Source: Nephrocerus scutellatus (Eukaryota > Arthropoda > Insecta > Diptera > Pipunculidae). From it: a stretch of 64,000 nt of DNA. The number at the start of each line of letters is the position of its first letter. Positions within the stretch are counted from its first letter, which is position 1. The notes under the pieces are model-generated. The model was not told the DNA's origin and ran no database searches. It was given only the letters and a program-made list of their open reading frames with translations. Made by a program: the position numbers and the translations under genes. Positions 20,235 through 28,305 of this stretch are shown piece after piece. The DNA is taken from the NCBI GenBank assembly GCA_947095585.1, contig OX352761.1, positions 81,657,267-81,721,266 of the forward strand, written 5' to 3'.

Positions 20235-20715
20235 AATTTTGTTTATTTTTTATTATTATTATTTTTATTGTATAGATATCCTTTTTTGAATTTGAATTAT
20301 AAATTTAATTTTGAATTATACATATAAAAAGAAAGAAAATATGAAAAAAAAAAAAAAATTTTTATTATTTTATAAGAAAAAAAAAACTAAAGTAGAATTT
20401 TGTAAACTTAAAAAATCAAAACTACTTGCTGTAAACTTGGAGTGACACCGAAGGCACCAACAATAAAGGTCATCCCGAACAAACAAAAAAATTTGGTGAC
20501 CAGTCTAACCAAGTACAATTATTGATAAGTATTTACCATTCAGTATTAGCATAAACATATACATTAAGAAATATAAATACCTGCGCCAAATATAGAAGAA
20601 CCGTATATTTAAGAAATATTCAATGTATAGAGAAATTTTTTTTTATATATATCCGATTAACATACGATATACTATATATATCCGTAGATAAGCTATACAT
20701 CCGAAACCCAGAGTT
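20235..20715. repeat. AT-rich repeat block, copy 1
   Basis: Sequence around TTTAGAACATAAAGTTGTTC, AATTTTGAATTATACATAT and CACCGAAGGCACCAACAATA recurs at 21425-21955, with small differences. It is non-coding and has a low GC fraction. Confidence 0.75.
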
Positions 20716-20762
20716 AAGGAGTAAGCTCCAGTCGCGTCGGAGCTGACACGCACCTCTTTTTA
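20716..20762 (+). repeat. Dispersed 45-bp dyad motif ending in a T run, copy 1
   Basis: It contains GGAGTAAGCTCC, then GTCGCGTCGGAGCTGAC and CACGCACCTC followed by T's. The same motif begins both copies of the duplicated segment (22614 and 33972). Confidence 0.7.
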
Positions 20763-20829
20763 AATTCTCTATATTAACTTCACTTGCCCGTGGCTGGCTG
20801 GCTGGCACACCAAATCTTGTGATCAATTT

Positions 20830-21060
20830 TTAACCCACTTCCTACAGCCCGATTTTATTGAAATTTTGCACACATGTATATCTCCCATGACAACATGGCC
20901 CCTCGGGCCGCGAAGTCGGGGGGCTCCCATACAAATATTTTAAAAAAAATTACCCGATTTTCTTTAAATTTTGTACACATGTGTGTCTTCGATGAAAAAC
21001 ACTTTTTGTAAATTTGCAGCGATCGGCCCCTTGGGGACCCCAATATACAATTTTTAAATA
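20830..21060. repeat. Dispersed ~115-bp tandem repeat, two degenerate units
   Basis: Units contain CCGATTTTATTGAAATTTTG, CACACATGTGTATCTCC, GACAACA and CCCC-rich stretches. Related arrays occur at 42475-43035, 51575-52045, 53515-53760 and 57505-57710. Confidence 0.7.
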
Positions 21061-21169
21061 TCGCTATATCGCGTCAGATCACGGCAAAGTCTGAGCTCTG
21101 TGCTTTGTGAGCAGCGCTGTTCGCTGCCGCTGCGTCATTTGGTGAATGATTTTGCCACAAAACGAGCAC

Positions 21170-21172
<3 letters not shown>

Positions 21173-21220
<48 letters not shown>
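21173..21220. repeat. (GT)24 microsatellite
   Basis: An uninterrupted GT dinucleotide run. Confidence 0.97.
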
Positions 21221-21222
<2 letters not shown>

Positions 21223-21424
21223 CCCCGATTAGAGAATTTACACGAAAAATTTTAATTTTTATGGGTTGTTTTTTTTTATCTTAAATTAATAGATCTAAAT
21301 AAACTCTATTGAAAAACACTTGAATCACCGCGTAAGCACGTCTTAGTCGTGAGCTACACTGAATAAAAAGGAGCGAGAGCGCCGGTTTTATCGAATTTGC
21401 GCGTTTCGCCTTCCACGCTATATA

Positions 21425-21955
21425 CCTTTAGAACATAAAGTTGTTCTTATATATTTTTTATGAAATTTTGGTTATTTTTTATTATTATTATTTTTATTGT
21501 ATAGATATCCTTTTTTGAATTTGAATTATATATTTAATTTTGAATTATACATATATAAATATATGGAATTTTTTTTTATAGAATTATAACGTTATCCGAA
21601 AAAAAAGGGGGAGAAAATTTTTTTATATACAAAAAAGAAAACATATGAACCAAAAAAAAAAGAAAGAATATATGAAAAAAAAAAATTAAAATTTTTATTA
21701 TTTTATAAGAACAAAAAAACTAAAGTAGAATTTTGTAAACTTGAAAAATCCTTGCTGTAAACTTGGAGCGACACCGAAGGCACCAACAATAAAGGTCATC
21801 CCGAACAAACAAAATAAATTTGGTGACCAGGGTAACCAAGTGCAATTATTGATAAGTATTTACCATTCAGTATTAGCATAAACATATACATTAAGAAATA
21901 TAAATATAACGATATACTATATATATCCGTAGATAAGCTATACATCCGAATCCCA
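21425..21955. repeat. AT-rich repeat block, copy 2
   Basis: It is a direct repeat of 20160-20700. The intervening 21221-21425 resembles the start of the duplicated segment (GAGCGAGAGCGCCGGTTTTA), so this is a mosaic of the same repeat family. Confidence 0.75.
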
Positions 21956-22031
21956 GACCATATTTAAAACCAGCCCCGTTTTTTTTTTCTCTCTCTTTCC
22001 TCCAACCCGTGTGCGTGTGGCGCGTGTTATA

Positions 22032-22146
22032 ACGGGTGTTTTTTTGGGAGGTTTGTTTTTCCGATAGATGTCGTTTTATTTTATGACAGTTGTTTTGACA
22101 GCTCAAAGTGGCATTTCTACTCAGTATTGTTTGGCAAATCATAATG

Positions 22147-22180
<34 letters not shown>

Positions 22181-22265
22181 ACATTTGTGAAAAATAGTCG
22201 TGGTAGCCATATGCCAGAAATTGTGTTTAAATGTTAAATGCCAAAAAATTATCTACCAAATAAAA
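22032..22265 (-). mobile_element. Truncated mariner-derived MITE
   Basis: It starts with the ACGGGTGTTTTTTTGGGAGG end after TA (22030-22031) and has a run of about 32 A in place of the transposase ORF. It ends prematurely at ACCAAATAAA, lacking the other terminus. It lies inverted relative to the neighbouring complete copy. Confidence 0.82.
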
Positions 22266-22279
22266 ACACGTTATATCTA

Positions 22280-22442
22280 ACGGGTGTTTTTTTAAGAGGT
22301 TGCCGATTTTTTTTTTGAATAAAACACATATAAAATTATGAAATGACCAAAATTTTTTTTTATTTGGTAGATAATTTTTTGGCATTTAACATTTAAACAC
22401 AATTTCTGGCATATGGCTACCACGACTATTTTTCACAAATGT

Positions 22443-22478
<36 letters not shown>

Positions 22479-22593
22479 CATAATGATTTGCCAAACAATA
22501 CTGAGTAGAAATGCCACTTTGAGCTGTCAAAACAACTGTCATAAAATAAAACGACATCTATCGGAAAAACAAACCTCCCAAAAAAACACCCTT
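22280..22593 (+). mobile_element. Mariner-derived MITE, complete, 314 bp
   Basis: It has TA duplications at 22278-22279 and 22594-22595. Both ends match the mariner at 38775-40067. The breakpoints are after GTCATT and before CATAATGATTTGCC, with a run of about 33 T between. It is a deletion derivative retaining termini and the transposase start codon only. Confidence 0.88.
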
Positions 22594-22613
22594 TATATGA
22601 AAATCGATTCTTA

Positions 22614-24707
22614 AGGAGTAAGCTCCAGTCGCGTCGGAGCTGACACGCACCTCTTTTTTTATCTTAAATCAATAGATCTAAATAAACTCTATTGAAAAAC
22701 ACTTGAATCACCGCGTAAGCAAGTCTAAGTCGTGAGCTAGACTGAATAAAAAGGAGCGAGAGCGCCGGTTTTATCGAATTTGCGCGTTTCGCCTTTCCCG
22801 CTAACCCGCCCGGCATTATTAAGACAAGACGAAATAACCCATTTCGTTACGATTCTATTTTTGTTCATGTAATCCCATGTTTCGATTTTAAACACGTTTT
22901 ACGTCAAAAAGCTAATCAGAAAGCTCAGATGATTTTAAGTTGATGTTAATCATTTTCATGAGAAAAACCAAAAAACCAAAAAAAATAAATATTTATTTTC
23001 GATTCTTTTCCCAAAATGGTATGAAATTCTCTATTCGATTCTTTTCCCAAAATGTTATGCATTTTTTTATTAATAAAAGTTTTTCAAAATATTTCGAATT
23101 TCCTGGTTTCAACCATAATGTGGAATAAATAACGTCATTTATAATGATTAAGCTTACAGAAGTAAGTGTGATCTGTCATAATAAAACCTTTCCAAAATTA
23201 TAATATATGGCAGTTGGGAAAAGTAAAATAAACAATACTCCCAGAAAATTGCCACGTTCTTAGAAAAGCTTAAAGGATAATTGGAGCTTAAATAACGCTT
23301 TTCGAAAAGTTTTGAATACATATAATTACGAAATTTGGATTTTCTAGAGTTCGTAATGGATTTTATAAATAAAATCAGAAGTTTCTTTTTTCACAAATTA
23401 CAACTTTAACTACACTGGTGTTTGTAATTTCTATATATATATATAGTTCCATATGAGCACCACACGTATAACTGTTTTATTCAATTTGTATACAAGCTTC
23501 TATATGTGGAAAACATATAACTTTTATACAATATACAATATAAAATATACACTACAATATTACTGAGCCTAAATATGCCATTATTTTTGGTAATTTCTTA
23601 ATTCTGATATATCTCAATACAATGCTTATTCTTATACGAGTATGTACAGTGCGGATAAGGATTTCTATTTACATTTTCGTAACAATATTAACATATCCAC
23701 ACTATTCATATTTTTTCTTGCAGTTGGATGTACGGAGTCCATCGAAGTGACAAACAATCGAAAATAAACGAAGCTGACGATAAAATTAATAAAAAAATTA
23801 AAAGTATTAAAAAAAATAACGATAAAATTGATGACAAAGGCGTTAATGATTTTTTGGACGCTATACATGTGTCGAAAAGAAAAGAAAGCAGCAATGTTTT
23901 CAATAACAACTTTCAAAAATTTTTTCAGCACAAGAATGAAATAACAATAAAAATCCCGATATTTGATAAAGAAGGTGTATTAAATAAAGGATTTGTTGAA
24001 GATAATGAGACAAACCATACCATTTTTAAAAATAACTTGGCAGTAGTAAAGGATCAATCTATTTTACCGACTGTGGAAAACTGCAAGCTGTGATAATGTG
24101 GCTACTATTCCATTATTTGTAATATTATGTTATAACTGTTGTTGTTCTGTCCTTCCTCCCGACTACTATTTGATTTACATTTAATGTGTCAATTTAGATA
24201 GCCCATATATAAAATATTCTTATTTATGTCTAAAAATTTAGGAATTAAAAATTGTGCATAATTTGGTTAAATATATGTACCATATGCACTTCTTCTATAT
24301 ATAAACGTGTTTTAAAAGAAAATTATCAACTGCATTTTATTATTACTTTTGTTACCAAGCTTTAGTCGATCCAAACAGCGAAGGCTTATTTTTTAAAAGA
24401 TTTGAAGTATTAAGTGAAGAAATAAAAGAGTGATTTGGATATTTTTTTTAATAATTTTGAAATAGAAAGATACTGATATTGTTCGATACGACAACAATTT
24501 TTATGTTGAACGAAAACATGAACATTTTTGTCGAACAAAAGTAAAGAATTAGTTTATTGAATGTAAGATAGAAAAAGAACAGAACAGGCTGTGTCGGAGA
24601 CACGGCCGTAGGTTTTGAGCGTGAAAACGTCTGCCCAAGACGAAATAAAATAAAAACAAAGATCTTCTTGTCTGTGGAACCGATACACGAACGGACATCT
24701 CAAAATG
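22614..24707 (+). repeat. Duplicated ~2.1-kb segment, copy 1
   Basis: It is nearly identical to 33972-41109 once the LINE and mariner in that copy are removed. It starts with the dyad motif AGGAGTAAGCTCC, runs through AT-rich non-coding sequence, a splice-acceptor-like site and a 121-codon ORF, and ends at CATCTCAAAATG. There are no obvious terminal inverted repeats. Positions 22800-23700 hold no recognisable gene. Confidence 0.85.
23728..24093 (+). CDS. Unknown K/N-rich ORF, 121 codons, copy 1
   Basis: The frame follows a pyrimidine tract and AG (TATTTTTTCTTGCAG at about 23710-23724), which looks like a 3' splice site. It may therefore be a terminal exon, not a gene starting at the ATG. The product is charged and hydrophilic, with a KKIKSIKKNNDK coiled region and no signal peptide or membrane span. 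Downstream are AATAAA-like sequences (24421). The same ORF at 40130 translates identically. I do not recognise a family. It could be a host exon captured by a mobile segment. Confidence 0.45.
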   Translation: MYGVHRSDKQSKINEADDKINKKIKSIKKNNDKIDDKGVNDFLDAIHVSKRKESSNVFNNNFQKFFQHKNEITIKIPIFDKEGVLNKGFVEDNETNHTIFKNNLAVVKDQSILPTVENCKL

Positions 24708-25727
24708 TGTAATGGTGCACTTTTGAGAGATCACAAATAACAATCAAAAACAAAATAAAAATAATTAGAATATACCCGTGTAAGCAGGACAAGCCCAGTG
24801 TAAATACGCATCACGGCACTTTTCGCCAAAAATGCAAGAATAAACACTGTCAGCGCAAGGATGCACAATTTGAACACCAGAACGCAGAGCTAACTGCCTT
24901 ACCTGCTAAACAAGTCTAGTGTAAACAGATACACAACTGTTGAATGCCGGAAATATATTAACACCATAGCTATCTCTGCCTAACACCCTCCGTCACGTAC
25001 CTCGTTGCTGACACCAGGCTATTGACGAGAACGCCAGACAGGAAATTTTCTTTTCCGATTAAACCGTCGCCAGCAACGCACAACGTTAATGGTGTCCGCA
25101 ACAAGTATTGCCTGGATGATTAAAACAAAAAAAAAAAAAAAAATACAAAAATCAACTGAAAAAAAAGGGAAAAAGTTAGCAGAAGAAGAAAAATTAAATC
25201 AAGTAAAAGAAGAAAAATTAAATCAATCAACAAGGAAAACACAAAAGTACAGCAGAGAAAACGCAGAGAGGTAACAATTTTAAAGTATTAATTTATATAT
25301 ATTTTACATAATCATAGAAATAATTTAATCACACAAATTCTCTTGTGAAAACAACAGGGAAAAGGCAAAAGGAGAGCGAAATACTCACGGATGCTGGAGA
25401 TCCGATTGGATCTGATTAGAAAATCCACCTCAACAAAGGCTACTCGCGGCGACTCCGCTGAATAAAGTGCGGTTAGGGCGGAATTAAATAGTCGATTCGC
25501 AATCCGGAGCCTCATTCCCTTTCTGCGTAAGTACCAACATATGTATATAGTAAATTCGGTAGACGTAGTAGTTAGCTGAAAAAAAAGGACAATTGTGATC
25601 TGCTTCCACCGTGAACGCAAAAGCGTGTATCGTCTGTTTTATCTCTGGACATGAACTTTTGCAGTACAGCACATTACTTAGAAAAAAGAATAATTAATTA
25701 ATCTAATAAACCCAAACTGATCTTGGA
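24708..25727. other. Region left of GypD LTR, no confident gene
   Basis: AT-rich sequence with a lysine-rich frame (25089-25274) made mostly of A runs, which I do not call. Because a polypurine tract ends it directly at the GypD LTR, it may be the 3' internal end of another GypD copy; that is inference. Confidence 0.4.
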
Positions 25728-25742
25728 AAAGGGAAACTAAAG
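25725..25742 (+). promoter_or_regulatory. Polypurine-like tract abutting GypD LTR1
   Basis: GGAAAAGGGAAACTAAAG lies immediately before TGTAAAATGG. A tract here implies that LTR1 once served as a 3' LTR, giving a shared-LTR tandem as in GypA. Confidence 0.5.
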
Positions 25743-25748
25743 TGTAAA

Positions 25749-26159
25749 ATGGCCCCAACAAGAAGACCCAGCGACGGCCTCTTGACTCGAGTGAATTTTC
25801 CACTATATGCCATAGAAATGCTAACGAGACGTCATGTTTTAGTTACTGGTTGTGGGAGCTCCAGCACGACAGAAGTAGCTAATCGATTTGAAATATACGA
25901 AGTTTATCACAATAGTTCCCATTTCTGTGCTGAGGAAGTCATACGCCATGAGACAGGAGCGAACGTAGTAATGAATTTTGGTGTAAAAAGTGATGGACGG
26001 CGTTCACAGCTGCGCGCTGGTCAAAAGTCACATTGTCAGATGTACTTTGTAAACCCACGCATAGTCATTGGTGACGTAAGGAAGAAATACAGTACACCTA
26101 ATATTCGAGAATTCACTTACAGACTTTATTTCAACTTAACCTATTCGTTTCCTAATTAA
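25749..26159 (+). CDS. PREB/Sec12-like N-terminal fragment encoded by GypD LTR1
   Basis: The 136-codon ORF starts six bases inside the LTR. Residues about 17-95 resemble the N-terminal beta-propeller of PREB/Sec12, the ER-bound exchange factor for Sar1: NFPLYAIEML, HVLVTGCGSSS, ANRFEIYEVYHN, RHETGANVVMNFGV, AGQKSHCQMY. In the family the glycine-rich turn is usually GGGG with a following K-T-G; here it is altered. The last 30 residues come from the LTR's 246-bp repeat, so most of the propeller and the C-terminal membrane anchor are absent. It is likely a transduced host gene fragment, not a working exchange factor. Confidence 0.7.
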   Translation: MAPTRRPSDGLLTRVNFPLYAIEMLTRRHVLVTGCGSSSTTEVANRFEIYEVYHNSSHFCAEEVIRHETGANVVMNFGVKSDGRRSQLRAGQKSHCQMYFVNPRIVIGDVRKKYSTPNIREFTYRLYFNLTYSFPN

Positions 26160-27290
26160 TTTAAGATTTACACTACACATATACATATATTACACGACAA
26201 TCCATATACCTATATTTCTTTATAATTATCCTAAACGATTCATACATAAGCTAAGATGTACACTACACAGAGTATACTATATCTTACATACCTACTTTAT
26301 TTCAAATTATTCCATTTATACATAAGTTAAGAAATACAGTACACCTAATATTCGAGAATTCATTACAGACTTTATTTCAACTTAACCTATTCGTTTCCTA
26401 ATTAATTTAAGATTTACACTACACATATACATATAATACACGACAATCCATATACCTATATTTCTTTATAATTATCCTAAACGATTCATACTTAAGCTAA
26501 GATGTACACTACACAGAGTATACTATATCTTACATACCTACTTTATTTCAAATTATTCCATTTATACATAAGTTAAGAAATACAGTACACCTAATATTCG
26601 AGAATTCACTTACATACTTTATTTCAACTTAACCTATTCGTTTCCTAATTAATTTAAGATTTACACTACACATATACATATAATACACGACAATCCATAT
26701 ACCTATATTTCTTTATAATTATCCTAAACGATTCATACTTAAGCTAAGATGTACACTACACAGAGTATACTATATCTTACATACCTACTTTATTTCAAAT
26801 TATTCCATTTATACATAAGTTAAGAAATACAGTACACCTAATATTCGAGAATTCACTTACATACTTTATTTCAACTTAACCTATTCGTTTCCTAATTAAT
26901 TTAAGATTTACACTACACATATACATATAATACACGACAATCCATATACCTATATTTCTTTATAATTATCCTAAACGATTTATACTTAAGCTAAGAAATA
27001 CATTACACATAATATACTATAACTTACTTACATATTCTAATAGTTTTATAATTAATTAAAGATATACACTACACATAACACACGACAATCTTTATACCTA
27101 CATTATCTCTAATTATCCTATTCGTTCTTACTATACTATAATTCACATACCTACTTTATTTCAAACCATTCATTTCATACTTAAGCTAAGTTTTTATACT
27201 ACACAGAATATACTATATCTTACATATCTACTTTATTTCAAATAATTCTTTTATACTTAAGTTAAGAAATACACTACACCTGTAATCGAT
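26085..27290 (+). repeat. 246-bp tandem repeat array in GypD LTR1
   Basis: AGTACACCTAATATTCGAG recurs at 26091, 26338, 26584 and 26831, followed by more diverged units rich in TACACTACACA. The spacing is 246-247 bp. Confidence 0.9.
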
Positions 27291-27683
27291 TGTTCATGCT
27301 ATCCGTGGCCTTATAATATTCTAATAACTAGGGTAATTATTGTTCAGTTAATTAGATAATAACTTTACAGAAATAAAATCAATTATAACGTTCCCTCGAA
27401 TTATAAAGTCTTCCTTTTTATTTCAAATTGAGTTCAGATTCCGCCGCCTCATCGTTGGTTCCTTACATTTTCTTGATTTTTTTTGTTATCTCTATTTGTA
27501 TCCCTACTATGATCGGGTCATATCGAAATGTGCACGCAAATAATTATTTGTGTATGGCATGGACAGCTGACGGGCCAAGGCCCATCCCAATCCGACGCGC
27601 TAGTTAGCGCATCCGCTAGGCGTGCACGCTGGCCCCGAAACAGCTGTCATGGGAAATCACACCTATAAGACCATTACATAAAT

Positions 27684-27759
27684 TGGCGCCCAACGTGGGG
27701 CTCGAACCCACGACCCTGAGATTAAGAGTCTCATGCTCTACCGACTGAGCTAGCCGGGC
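27684..27759 (-). tRNA. tRNA-Lys(CTT) sequence with CCA, embedded at the GypD primer site
   Basis: On the minus strand, 27759-27687 is a perfect 73-nt tRNA-Lys: acceptor GCCCGGC pairing with TTGGGC, A box TAGCTCAGTCGG, anticodon CTT in the loop CTCTTAA, B box GGTTCGAGCC. It is followed by CCA (27686-27684), which nuclear tRNA genes do not encode. No T-run terminator follows. The first 18 bases (27684-27701, TGGCGCCCAACGTGGGGC) are the primer site, five bases from the LTR. I read it as reverse-transcribed primer tRNA, not a chromosomal tRNA gene. Confidence 0.85.
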
Positions 27760-28305
27760 TTGCCTTGAACGAGATTAATTCGTTGTGTTAGTAGATACTT
27801 ATATTCCTAATCTGATGGTATAGACATTCAGGATTTCGGCCATAAGGTGCGCGGATCTGAACTCAATTGAACTCAAGGAGCAGGGAAAACTTTGTTTCTC
27901 GGTTTAATGTATTAGGTATGAAGAACCGTTTTCTTACTATATATCTCTTTTATAATTATTATTATCTTTTATATTAGTATATAGTATATATATACTATAG
28001 CTATAGTACCTCTTTCTAATTAACTTAAGTATGAAATTAAGAATTTGTTGGGTTCATTTGCATTGGTTGTTTGATCTCTCTATTGCGTAATTCCTGTAAC
28101 AGATAACCTTACAGTCAATAGAATATTTTTGTCGTTTCCTCGCGAGTCAAGTAAAGGTGAAGAGCTTCAGTTTAATACATGCGCTCGCGTCGTCCTTATT
28201 CGGGTTAGGGTATTCATTCCTTTGTTTCGTTGCTTACCCGTTAAGCAGAAGTCTGATGAGTATCGTTTTTATTTCTCTTTTTGGGTGATTCAGTAGTTGG
28301 CCTAA
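27760..28305 (+). other. GypD leader between primer site and gag
   Basis: Non-coding, AT-rich in its middle, with no repeats. The gag ATG at 28306 is in the context CTAAATGG after several stops. Confidence 0.6.

Larger units (their letters stand above)
25743..27678 (+). repeat. GypD LTR1, 1936 bp
   Basis: It starts TGTAAAATGG and ends CCATTACA. Contents: PREB-like ORF, about five 246-bp repeats, a TC-rich stretch, and a GC-rich terminal part with a GCGCTAGTTAGCGC dyad (near 27598). It is one 246-bp unit longer than LTR2. Confidence 0.88.

Noticed and set aside
25089..25274. Lysine-rich 61-codon ORF
   Set aside because: It arises from A runs; no motif and no duplicate supports it.
25749..26159. 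First exon of the genuine host PREB gene
   Set aside because: The block occurs identically in both LTRs and its 3' end is LTR repeat; the conserved glycine-rich turn is altered.
27687..27759. Functional chromosomal tRNA-Lys gene
   Set aside because: An encoded CCA, the exact primer-site position after the LTR and the lack of a T-run terminator favour copied primer tRNA.
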